Of a stretch of 64,000 nucleotides of DNA, positions 22,932-33,045 are shown piece by piece. Origin of the DNA: Telopea speciosissima (taxonomy: Eukaryota > Streptophyta > Magnoliopsida > Proteales > Proteaceae); the NCBI RefSeq assembly GCF_018873765.1, contig NC_057925.1, positions 636,927 through 700,926 of the forward strand, read 5' to 3'. The notes beneath the pieces were generated by a model. It saw only the letters and a program-made list of their open reading frames with translations. It was not told where the DNA came from and searched no databases. Position 1 is the first letter of the stretch. Each line of letters starts with the position of its first letter. The position numbers were made by a program, and so were the translations under genes.

Positions 22932-25361
22932 TCATCCCTTCACAGTCACAATCTTGATTATGGAAGAAGACTCAACTCGGTGCAATGCAACTACTGCATC
23001 ACCAACCTTGCATAGTCCCTTTCCCATTGCATGTTTAAGGGCAAAGTCTAATATTTCCTCTGTTGATTCCGCATCAGTTGCCCTTGTAGATCCTGCAGTC
23101 AAAACAGGAACCAACCCCCGGAAGATAAGACTATGCCTTCCTGGATATTCATCGCTGACTGTCCAATCAAAAGTATCTGTCTGCATCTCAGGAACCACCA
23201 CAGACAATATTGGCATTGAAGGCCTGTACTTGGCCACCAGCTTTGCAGTGGTGCCTCCTCTGGTTAGAACCAAAATCAGAGTTGCTTTTGTAGAGTTGGC
23301 TGCCCGCACTGCTGAAGATGCCAAGCTCTCCAATGGGCTCATGGGCACTGGTGCAGATTCCATAGCCCGTTTAAACACTGCTCCATAATCAATGGAGGAC
23401 TCAGCTTCTATGCAAATCTTGGCCATGGTTCGCACAGCAAGTTCAGGATAAGCCCCAGCAGCTGTTTCCCCACTGAGCATAACACAATCTGTGCCATCAA
23501 GCACTGCATTAGCAACATCGGTTGCTTCAGCTCTTGTAGGCCGTGGAGACTTGATCATGGACTCCAACATTTGAGTAGCAGTAACTACAGGCTTCCCTTG
23601 CATGTTGCATTTGTAGATCATAGCTTTCTGGGCTAAGAATATCTTCTCAATAGGAATTTCCATTCCTAGATCACCTCGTGCCACCATAAAAGCATCCGAA
23701 TTGGCCAATATATCATCAAAATTAGCCACCCCTTCTTGATTTTCAACCTAAAACATCAAACAAATGAAGGCATCATCATCATCATCAGGATCTGAGATAT
23801 TGACAACAGTTACACAGCCACAGCAAATTATAAGGTCACGAAAGGGTCACAAGTCCCACGCTAGCAAAGATATGTAAAGTAAGAGAGAGGAGAGAAATTA
23901 AAGAAAATGACATCAGATCGGATGGGCAATCATCTGAATTTGGTTTATTTTGACAAAAACTCCTCCTAAGCATGACCATCAAATGGTGATTTTCTCATCT
24001 TGACTTTATATAACCGGTTTTCAAATTTCTTTCTAAGAGATTTAAGAACCTCCCACATACCTTTGACATGAGAAGGATTGACTTTGCGTGCTCGCCCAGT
24101 AGATTTCGAACCTCCACAAGGTCTGAACCCTTGCGAACAAAGGATAAAGCAATCATGTCAATCTTATTTGGAATCCCCCACTGCATTATGTCCTCTGTAT
24201 CTTTCTCAGTAAGAGTGGGGAGGTCAACAATAACCCCCGGGAGATTTACATTTTTCCTCTCACCAAGAAGAGCAGTATTCTCACAGCGGCATCGAACCAA
24301 ACCCAGATCCTTGTCACAAGACAGGACAGTGAGTGTGATTGTGCCATCAGCACACAATATCACACTTCCTGGGTTCAAATCCTCTGCTAATTTTTTGTAA
24401 CTCATGCTGATCATATTCTCATCGCCCTTGATGCTATAATCCGTGGAGACAGTGATCTCTTGACCCTTCTCTAGTTTGATGGGCTTGCCATCGTTCAGAA
24501 ATCCAGTACGAATTTCTGGCCCCTGTAATTTCATAAAGAAAAGGTTTAGAACATCTGAAAGAACAAGAAAATCAATTAGAACTATGAGCAAAGAGAACAG
24601 GGAAGATTGATATGATGCCACACAGAACTATTCAGATCTCCAGGTATTGGGTGTCTCAAATCTTACAGTCGTGGGACCTGGATTGGGAGTTACAAGATGG
24701 TAATTCAGGAGAGGCAAATAAATGACTCCGATCACAGATCACACGGCTGTTTGGATCATCACAAGGGTCCAAACACAGCCTTGAAGTATGATGATGGCGA
24801 TGTAACTGAATTATGTAATGGCCAAAGGAAGAAATAACGGAATAAAACAAAACGGACGGATCAAAATGGGGGAATGGAACAGTAAAGCTATCAGTGAACA
24901 GATCACAAAAAAAAAACATCAAAACAGAGGACAAAAACACAAAACTGCAGGAGAGCCCCAGAAAAAGGAAAAGACAAAAGCCCGGAAATGAAAACCATAG
25001 AGAGTAAGAGATCATCAACAACAAAAATAACCCAAAAGAGAGATCAAAAGAGAAATCAACATAAGTCAACAGGGGAAAAAATTAATAAATAAGAACAACC
25101 CATGCTGATGGGTAAAAGATGCAGGTAGAATGAAACCTTAGTGTCCAACATAACCGCACAGAGAATCCCAGTGTTTCCCATGGCTGTCTTGAGATTCTCT
25201 AGGGTTTCCTGATGATACTCGTGAGATCCATGTGAGAAGTTGAAGCGAGCGACGTTCATACCGGCCTGGAGAAGGTTTTCGATCATGGGGATGGATCTAG
25301 AAGCAGGACCCAACGTACAGACGATCTTAGTCTTGGGTCTCATCACGTTCTCGACCGCCAT
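22932..25361 (-). CDS. Pyruvate kinase, cytosolic isozyme (three exons, complete)
   Basis: Transfers phosphate from phosphoenolpyruvate to ADP, giving pyruvate and ATP in the last step of cytosolic glycolysis. Exons on the minus strand are 25361-25137, 24522-24061 and 23747-22932. All junctions are phase 0 with GT-AG ends (AAG|GTTTCA, ACAG|GGGCCAG, AAG|GTATGT, TTTTAG|GTTG). The product is 500 residues, usual for plant cytosolic PK, with no transit peptide. Visible motifs are KTKIVCTLGPAS at the N-terminus, NFSHGSH, LDTKGPEIRTG across junction 1, and the active-site signature LLMSK|VENQEG split exactly by intron 2, with the catalytic Lys. MVARGDLGMEIP and the GTDCVMLSGETAAG block follow. An acceptor-like TTCTCTCAG|G about 20 bp before the ATG suggests a leader intron. 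No disruption was seen. Confidence 0.96.
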
Positions 25362-25479
25362 TGTTGTTGTCAGAGGAATACCTGAGAGAAACCAGGGAAG
25401 AATAACAGAAAGAAAAGAAAACACCAAAAGAGAGACAAAACCAAAAAACAGTTTTGCTGTGTCTGAAACCTAAAGTCTC

Positions 25480-25985
25480 TCTATAAATGAGACTCCGGAG
25501 TCCGGAGGGCCAAACCGAACGAGAGGCCCACTTTGTGCCGTCAAAAAGTCTACTCTCTAGACTCAAAAACAACTCCCTCCTAAGAAAAGAAAGTTGAAAG
25601 TTGAAAGGTGGAGTTGCGTGTTAGTCCCGTTTTCAGAGTATTATATTTACCAAAATAAGTTTTCAGAGTAAGATGACATTTTAGAATAAAATTAGTAATA
25701 ACAGAAGAATATGTCCTTAGGAAAATAGATAAAGAATAGCAGAACCTTCTTCTCAGTGTTTCACAGATCTGTGACTTTTCTAGCCATTTTTTTTTGGCCT
25801 GTCGAGGATCATCAGGGAGATGAAACCTTCGGCACCAAATTTTCCTGAACCATAAGGCCTAGGGGTGATTCTCAAATTCTCAACCACCCTGCTGCATGCC
25901 AATTGGACAGGCAAATATCCTTCTTCTTTTTTTAATGCAAAAACCCCACGTAGGAGGCAAAATTTTATTCTTCTTCCTGAAGGGC
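25480..25985. other. Promoter side of the pyruvate kinase gene, no separate gene
   Basis: Upstream flank of the minus-strand pyruvate kinase gene. No TATA motif could be assigned with confidence. Confidence 0.4.
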
Positions 25986-25989
25986 CAGG

Positions 25990-26112
25990 CCCATGCCCCT
26001 GCTCCTAGCCATAGAATCGTGCAAAATGACCATTGTATCCCAAAAATTTCCATTTTTTCATGGGGATGTAACGGTCATTTTGCACACCCATGTGTTTGTG
26101 CGTAGGGGCATC
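25990..26112. mobile_element. Short foldback MITE
   Basis: CCATGCCCCTGCTCC on the left and GTGCGTAGGGGCATCGG on the right are inverted. Inside, GTGCAAAATGACCATTGTAT pairs with ACGGTCATTTTGCAC, and CCATTTTTTCATGG forms the tip. Total length is about 120 bp. No coding capacity. Confidence 0.65.
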
Positions 26113-26456
26113 GGTAGTATTATTCAATACAAATTAAAACAAGTATTTAGTATGGTATGGTGTATTTATAGTATTACATCCATAGTGATATTGTTTTAAT
26201 ATCAACTCGTTTTTTTTTTTTTTTTGGTAATATCAATTCGTTACAGATATCTCATATCGATACCATACCGAATTTATTAGGTACGATTCAATATAGATAA
26301 TTCAATACATAAATGGTTTATGTATTCAAAACTCGATACACATTGACACCCTTAATTGTTAGCCTATAATGATATTTTGTTATCCTTATGCCATGTAAGA
26401 TGGTGACAATTCCCTGTAACAAGGCATGGTTACACTAACATTAATACTTATGATAA

Positions 26457-26739
26457 GGGTAATTTACACATATCACCCCTGAGGTTTGACGAAAGGATAA
26501 TTTTACCCCTCCCCATTTTGAAAAATTCTGAGTACCCCCTTAGGTTGGCAAACAGTAACAAATAAGCCTATTCCGTCAGTTCATGATTAACAGTGTTAAA
26601 AATAAGATATGAACTGACAAAATTATCCTTGTAAGAAAAGAAAAACAAAAAAATAAAAAACCTACAACTTATCTTCCCCAAATCGCACCATCCCTTTCTC
26701 TCCTTCTTTCTTCTCGTGGGCTATACTTACCTACACATA

Positions 26740-26784
<45 letters not shown>

Positions 26785-27654
26785 CAGCCCTTTTAAAGCT
26801 CGACGGGCCTTCTTGGCCTGCAACAAACACTACAAATTAAGTAACAAGTAGAGAAGGTGAATATGAATCTGAAGGTAAACCCTGCTAATTCTCTGTGCAG
26901 ACATATCTACAAGCACCCATCGACCTTAAAGCAAACCAGGATTTCAAAGGACGAAATAAAAGAATGGAGTAGTAGAAGAAGTTAAATTCGCCTCATTTCT
27001 AGCCCTTTTCAAGTTTAAAGGCGAAAAAAATCACAAACTCACTTACCTTACCAAATATCCCTTGAAGACAGTCTGAATCTTCATTGCAGCCCACTTCTCC
27101 CGTCCACCACCAAACATAATCCCTCTACCCTGGCTAGTAAGTCTCACCACGGCAAATTGATTATCCCATCACGGGTCACCGTCCAAACATGAACCCACGA
27201 AACCGAACTTTTCTGATAGGTGCCTTCAACGAGAACGGTAGAGCCAATAGCGGTGAAGGTAAGAGGTAAGAATACGAAGGGCTTGTCTGCAGAGGCACCA
27301 GTGAGCAATCGCATCATATGTTGGTGTGAAGGGGGAGTCATGGAACCACCACTCGATGTCTGATGCGAGCAGGCGGTGCACTGTCTTCACGTCTCTCGTG
27401 TTTAAGGCTTCATATAGGGCTTGAACCACACTTATACTACTGGATTCTGATCCTTCTGCCTCCAGAATTTCTACCGAGTTAGCAAGTGCTGGCACAGGCA
27501 CAGTAGCCTAAGAACAACCCTGAAAAGTAAAGAGAACAGAACACACCAAAATAAACAAACGAGTATTCTCTATCAAAGCTCAAGAGAGACAGAATATAAA
27601 GAAAAGAAAGACACATCTTAATTCTGGCGGAAGAAAAAGGCAAAAAGAGAAGAG

Positions 27655-27702
<48 letters not shown>

Positions 27703-28007
27703 GGAGAAGGATATATAAAGGTAAGTATAGCCCTTGAGACGAAAGGAGAGAAGGATGCCTGCAACTCATCTCCCCCAATCGATTTGGGGAAGATGAGTTG
27801 CAGGTTTTTTTTTTTTTTTTTTTTTTTTTTCTTGTAAGGGTAATTTTGTCAGTTCACCTCTTATTTTTAACATTGTTAGTCATGAACTGACGAAATTGGC
27901 TTATTTGTTACTATTTGCAAACCTCAGGGGGTATGCAGAATTTTTCCAAACTGGGGGGTAAAATTATTCTTTCATCAAACCTCAGGGGTGGTATGTGTAA
28001 ATTACCC
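26457..28007. mobile_element. Mutator-like non-autonomous element carrying a wound-induced protein fragment
   Basis: A 1551-bp element of the same family as 21018-22602. The left end reads GGGTAATTTACACATATCAC and the right end GGTATGTGTAAATTACCC. The inverted repeats extend about 330 bp inward, through a CT run on the left (26746-26782) and a GA run on the right (27657-27702), and include GGGCTATACTTACCT in both arms. A palindrome around CTCATCTTCCCC is complete in the right arm. No matching 9-bp flanks were found, so one border may have been rearranged. The interior holds a host gene fragment. Confidence 0.82.
27150..27460 (-). pseudogene. Captured wound-induced protein 1 (WUN1/SnoaL-like) gene fragment
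   Basis: Minus-strand frames read VVQALYEALNTRDVKTVHRL then SDIEWWFH. After a one-base shift they continue with PPSHQHMMRLLTG and TVLVEG, then WVHVWTVT. This matches plant wound-induced protein 1, a small NTF2/SnoaL-fold family. The frameshift at WWFH, an extra codon before DGII and the missing C-terminal segment make it non-functional. It lies inside the Mutator-like element and is best read as a captured exon set. Family assignment is from motif recognition. Confidence 0.75.
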
Positions 28008-28340
28008 AGGTCAAAAATTGTTAATTTTTTTTTTATATTCTAAATGTAAAAATATCAAATCTGACATAAATTGAAAAAGATTGAGTCATTTTTTTTTTTT
28101 TGGTTGAAAAAAAGAATGAGTTCTATTTATCATTAAAATTTAGATCCCACTTTACCTACAATGTGAGGATATTGCAATTTTTATTTTGGTGTGCATGGAT
28201 ATTGCAGTTGGAACCATATTGAGATGGAATCCCACATGTTGGCTCAGTCTTGTTGAAAGTGAAAGGGAAGGGAAGTAAAATTGATTTTAACAAGAAAAAA
28301 GAGATTTTTATAATTATGATAGTGACATGGTGTAACTTAC

Positions 28341-28518
28341 GGAAAATTATCACCTCCAGTTTGCTGACCGGTCCAGTTCCCCAGTTCCTCTAATAGGGGG
28401 ATGGTGGACCCCACCCGGGCAGGGTGTTTGGGCATGGGTAGAGAGGTCATTTCAGCCCCCCTTTGTTAGAGGAACTGGGGAACTGGGCCGGTCAGCAAAC
28501 TGGAGGTGATAAAGATCC
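28341..28518. mobile_element. Mutator-type foldback MITE with 9-bp target duplication
   Basis: A 178-bp element flanked by perfect GTAACTTAC repeats (28332-28340, 28519-28527). Its arms are TATCACCTCCAGTTTGCTGA on the left and TCAGCAAACTGGAGGTGATA on the right, an exact inverse for 20 bp. The pairing continues through CCAGTTCCCCAGTTCCTCTAA. The interior contains GGGTGGACCC-like GC-rich sequence and has no ORF. Confidence 0.9.
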
Positions 28519-28551
28519 GTAACTTACTTGAAATTCTTACTATATTTGATA

Positions 28552-29277
28552 GGAAAATTTACATTTATCACCTTTGGAATTTCAAAAATTACATATGTAC
28601 CCCTGAATACTCTGTTAGTTTTGGAAAAAATGATAATTTTGCCCTTTCTTTTATATAAATAAACTCATCCCACCACACCCTTGTTACAACGACCTTCCAT
28701 TATTGAGTCGGCGAAAACGTGTTACTCCAACGGATGTTGTAGGCATCTCCAAGGACTTGCTCTCTTTTTCTATTTCTTCTCTTCTCCTCTCCTCTTTATT
28801 TCGTCCATCCCCTCCTTACAAATACAGTGTTTGTTGGAGATCAACTCCAACTCTGGACCTCCCTCTCAATCTTCAATTAAAAAATCATCCAAACCCAAAT
28901 CTAGAAACCACAACTATAAAAAAAACAACAACAACAACCAGAGCATGCAATAGAAGACTTCAACCAGGTAATCGACAATGAAAGGATTTGAATCCGAGGG
29001 GTTGGTGGTGGGAGAAGCAACTGAAGAGAAACAAGAAACTGACAAATTGATAATTATGGAAAGTGTGCAGTAGAAATTAGAACGCAAGAGGTTGGAGACC
29101 AAAAGATAGTTCGTATATGAAATCCAATTTCAGATACTCTATCAAACTCTAATGCTAATCATCGATTCAAAAGCCAAAAACCTAACCCTAAATCTGAACC
29201 AACCATTTTAGGACTATGGCGTGATAAATCCAACCTTTCAGTATTTGATTGTAAGTAAACTTTTGAGGGAAAAATCT

Positions 29278-29322
<45 letters not shown>

Positions 29323-29634
29323 GACAACGTGCTCGCAGAGACCGTCGGAGAAGCTCTCTGTGTTCGGCGATGGCGAGCTATGTGTTTGGTGATGGGGATG
29401 GCAATGGTGAGCTCTATGTTCGGCTTTACCTTTTGGGATGGTGGTGTTTCAAACAAATGGGGGTAAATATGTAAAAGCACCTTCATTAAGGGTATTTAGT
29501 TAATATTTGGGCGATGACATCATCACTTAAGTGTTTTCATCTAACGGTAGGCGTACGTTTGTAAGAGTCTTTCAAAATACAAGGGAGGTTTATGAAATAG
29601 ATAAAATCCCAAGGGTGATAGACGTAAATTTCCC
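28552..29634. mobile_element. Mutator-like non-autonomous element with 9-bp target duplication
   Basis: A 1083-bp element flanked by TATTTGATA on both sides (28543-28551, 29635-29643). Ends are GGAAAATTTACATTTATCAC and the inverse GTGATAGACGTAAATTTCCC. Terminal similarity extends about 100 bp with divergence. The interior includes a GA microsatellite (29284-29314) and short open frames with no recognisable domain. It could contain an unidentified captured host fragment. Confidence 0.85.
29284..29314. repeat. GA microsatellite
   Basis: About 15 GA units inside the Mutator-like element. Confidence 0.95.
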
Positions 29635-29878
29635 TATTTGATAATTGTAGATTTTAGACATATTTTTTACTTTTCTGTTTATAAAATAAAATAAATTTTA
29701 ATAATCAAACTTGGAATGATTTGGAGTTAATTACACATATATGTTAGATAAATGTTTCTATCTACATATATGTTTCTATTTCAATTATTACTTAATTTGC
29801 TTGTGGTCCTTTTATTTCCTTTGTAGCTCGAAGGAGCCTTATGTTAGAAGAGGAAGGTTTATAATGTTGCTCAAGGCT

Positions 29879-31322
29879 AAGGGTGTCAAAACATAGCACG
29901 AACCGATAAGACCAAAAAAAAAAAACCCTAATCAAATCGAACCGATCCTTATTGGATTGGTTTTGGATTGGGGTATGATGGGACCAATTGAAAATTCGGT
30001 CGCACCGAATCAACTAATATCCAAATAAAAAATCGAACCAAATGAAAACAATAAAAAATCAGCGAGTATAAGGTTATCAATAGGTGAATTGACTATCTAT
30101 TGATTTCAATATTAGGGAAAACACTTCTAATTGTAAGGGGAATTATTACAAATCAAGGAGTATGAGTAAGGGTGTCAAAACCAAACCAAAACCGTTTACC
30201 AAAATTGAACCGAACCGTTTAAACCAAAATCGACAGACCATTTAGTTAAATGGTTCGGTTATGGTTTTAGAAATGACACCGTTTATTTAATCAGTTTTGT
30301 TCAATTTAAATCGATTAATCCAACGGTTTCAAACCGTATAATCCAATTAAAACCGATTATAACCAAACCGTCTAACTGTTTAAAAACCTAACAAATTTTC
30401 CTTTTTTATAAACAAAAAAGCAAAACCTAGCAAGTAATCACATTTCTTCATAAATGATTTCCTTTCTCAAAAAAAAAAAAACTAATAACTTAGAAAGTAA
30501 TAAGTAATAACTATTAACTAATAATTGATATTAGTAAATAGAGTAGTAAATGTGCATAGAACCGTCTAACCGAAACCATGTAAAACCGTATAGAACCATT
30601 TAACCGAAACCGTTTACTGAACGGTTCAGGTTTTGATTATGAGACCGTTTAGTTAAACGGTTTGGTTACGGTTTCTACCCTCAAGCAGTCAAAACCGAAC
30701 TGAACCAAACCGTTTAACCTAAACTGGACCGTTTAACACCCTTAAGTATGAGGTTATGAATAGGGAAAATGATTTGTAAAAATGCTTCCATTGATCTCCT
30801 TGTTCCCTATACTAGTTGGATAGTAAATAAATGATTTGATAGTAGGATTCATTTTTTTATTTCAATATTAGTTATCTTCTCTTTACAATTAATGGTAAAT
30901 GATAATATGGTTTATAACAATGATTTCGTTAAAAACTCTATTTATCCATTGATTCCAATATTAGTTATCTTCCCCTTGCAATTTATTCGTCTTTGTTCGG
31001 ATTACAACATGCATGAATACATCAAATCAATTTTCTTATTGATAGTTGTTTACTTGTTTGACTTGGGAAAATGAATTAAAGTTTTTATCGAATCTTTTCT
31101 CACTACAAGTTATGAATGTAAGATTTCATTGTGTTTCAAACAAAAAAAACAAACCGATTTAGACCGGTATTAACTCGATATTTAAAAACTGAAATAAACC
31201 AAAACCGTACCAGACCGAAATTGAAACCAATTAAAAACCAAAGTTTTTTAACGATTTGGTTTTGATCTCACTCATTTCGAGATCGAAACCGGACCAAACC
31301 AACCGTTTGACACCCCTACTAG
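29879..31322. mobile_element. hAT-like non-autonomous element (outer of nested pair)
   Basis: Flanked by the 8-bp repeat TCAAGGCT (29871-29878, 31323-31330), the target-duplication length of hAT elements. The left end is AAGGGTGTCAAAAC and the right end GTTTGACACCCCTACTAG, with a few extra bases beyond the inverted repeat. The interior is rich in AACCG-type motifs and has no transposase. A second element of a similar family (30167-30744) sits inside it. Confidence 0.72.
30167..30744. mobile_element. hAT-like MITE (inner of nested pair)
   Basis: A 578-bp element with a perfect 8-bp target duplication AGTATGAG (30159-30166, 30745-30752). Its terminal inverted repeat is TAAGGGTGT. The interior carries many variants of AACCGTTTAA in both orientations, probably diverged transposase-binding repeats. 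A related 871-bp copy lies at 51162-52032. Confidence 0.85.
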
Positions 31323-31329
31323 TCAAGGC

Positions 31330-31800
31330 TCGTTAGCTCACCTTACCACTTTACCATGAATAGAAGGTTGTTTGAAGGTCAAAGAGTATTTATTAGGACA
31401 CCAATATTAAATTTACTGTCTTTTTGCTTCTATTTGTTCTTCAAAATAGGAGGCAATCGGAAAAAAGAGGTTGACTATCTCCATTCTAGCTATCATTAGT
31501 TATAAGCCAAAGAATCTCATAGAAAACTTTACATTGATGAATAGGCACCTCTTAACAAAAATTATAGTAGAAACATCCAATACAGAGAAAGGTAATTGGC
31601 TAATGGTCAGTGTAATTACTTGCTACCATATAATTGTATATTACAAGTACCATAACTAATTAAATTTTATGAAGCAAAGAGAAACGAAAAGAAATTAAAA
31701 GTTTGTAGCTTGGATTATGGCAACTGGCCATGGTAGTTCTGCACTTGTGGCCTACAATATGATATCACTTCCTCTATCAAAGATGACCTAAAAGGCCAAT
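31330..31800. other. Non-coding stretch, no feature recognised
   Basis: Short AT-rich segment between element clusters. No gene seen. Confidence 0.4.
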
Positions 31801-31806
31801 GTATCC

Positions 31807-31971
31807 GGATCCTCTACTTCCACCTGCCTGTACTTCCATGTGCGCCCTACACACAATGGGGTGCATAAAGACTGCCCGAGCGCCTTGCCCGAGCGGGGGT
31901 AAGGCGGTCTTTGCTCGCGTCGTTGTGTGTAGGGCTCACATGGAAGTAGAAGCAGGCGGAAGTAGAGGATG
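31807..31971. mobile_element. Foldback MITE, GC-rich-core family, copy 1
   Basis: The left arm reads ATCCTCTACTTCCACCTGCC then ACTTCCATGTGCGCCCTACA. The right arm is the inverse (TGTAGGGCTCACATGGAAGT then GGCGGAAGTAGAGGAT). The core contains GCCTTGCCCGAGCGGGGGTAAGG. The ends and core resemble the elements at 49001-49192 and 50694-50867. Confidence 0.82.
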
Positions 31972-31974
31972 TCG

Positions 31975-32359
31975 ATTCATGTATTATACCCATTAATGCT
32001 GTTGCATGTACATTAATGATCTAAAGTACAATTTGACATTTAAAAAAGGGAGAAACAATGCTGCCCGGTTGCATGGCCCTTGCACCAATGTGGGGAGCCA
32101 ATGAAAGGGTGTGTAGGGGCATCGGGTGGGGCAGTCATTCACCCCTTTTGTGTGTGGCCACAGGGGAACTCGACCAAGCAGCGTTCTTTTTCCCTTTTGA
32201 AAAAGAAAGCCAACACATGTCTGTCTAATTTCTTCAATGGATGAGAGGGAGCAAAATGAATAGGTGTGCTGATACAAGATGAGAATTCTCATAATTGCAG
32301 GACATCCATGCAAGAATACAAATAACAAATATGGAATATGCCTCTATGTTTTTAGGTTT
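31975..32359. other. Non-coding stretch, possible old foldback remnant
   Basis: Segment 32057-32190 has weakly paired ends (ATGCTGCCCGGTTG versus CGACCAAGCAGCGTT) in the style of the foldback elements. The match is too poor for a firm call. Confidence 0.35.
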
Positions 32360-33023
32360 TGTTGGAATTTTTTCAATAATTGTGTGGATGGTTTTGGGTC
32401 ATTCTTTGGTCCAATGTTGGTCTGGTTTTTTGGTGGTTTTGGGTCATTCTTTGGTTCAATATTGGCCTGGTTTTTTGGCAGACATATCTAAGGGACATGT
32501 ATCTTCAAAGAGACATATCTAAGGTTCATGTATCTTCAAAGAGACATATCCATTTGAAAAGGTGCATTCATAGCACTTGGGTTGGAATCTTTTAATCTAA
32601 TCCATTGAACCAAGAGACACACCTACACCATGGGGTACCTTCAAGAGACACTTACATATGAGTGCTTGGATTAGAATCTTTTAATCCTATCCACTCATGT
32701 CAATGGACACACCCATTCCATGAGGTGTCTTGAAGGGATACATCCACCACTATAAATAGAGGTGAAATGGACGTATAGCCCAAATCATTCAATTTTAGTG
32801 GTACGATTTCAGTCAGTCAGGCATTAACAAATTCTCTAATAGTTTCAAGTGATTACTGTCTCTGCAAATCAGTAATCAGTCTAGCCTGTTTTATCTTGGG
32901 AGGCAGATTTGCTGCAACCCAATGCAGTAATAGGGTGCAAATACTGTCTTAAGGACAGAGCGTTCTCGTGCGACTCAGGCTATCTCTCCGTCCTCTCCTT
33001 CCTTTAATTTTAGTTTTTTAATA
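32360..33023 (+). repeat. 5' LTR of copia element 1
   Basis: 664 bp, starting TGTTGG and ending TTTTAATA, where the partner LTR ends TTCTAACA. It contains a TATA box TATAAATA at 32751-32758 and two internal 40-bp-scale repeats (GGTTTTGGGTCATTCTTTGG; ACATGTATCTTCAAAGAGAC). The palindrome CTGTCTTAAGGACAG lies at 32944-32958. Confidence 0.95.
32751..32758 (+). promoter_or_regulatory. TATA box of the copia 5' LTR
   Basis: TATAAATA, about 270 bp before the LTR end, preserved as TATAAATA in the 3' LTR at 41420. Transcription would be expected to start near 32780-32790, defining R and U5 downstream. Confidence 0.7.
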
Positions 33024-33025
33024 AT

Positions 33026-33041
33026 CTTAAGACAGTATTTG
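33026..33041 (+). promoter_or_regulatory. Atypical primer-binding site, complementary to the element's own LTR
   Basis: The 16-mer CTTAAGACAGTATTTG starts 2 nt after the 5' LTR, exactly where a primer-binding site belongs. It is the perfect reverse complement of CAAATACTGTCTTAAG at 32938-32953 in the LTR, which is also intact in the 3' LTR near 41612. The usual initiator-tRNA-Met site beginning TGGTATCA is absent here, although the nested copia element has it at 36152. The observation is direct. A self-priming role is inference. Confidence 0.6.
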
Positions 33042-33045
33042 ATCA

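Noticed and set aside
26746..27702. CT and GA microsatellites treated as independent repeats
   Set aside because: They are mirror positions within the long inverted repeats of one Mutator-like element, so they are parts of its TIRs.
29238..29486. Ser/Leu-repeat open frame on the minus strand
   Set aside because: It is translated from a GA microsatellite.
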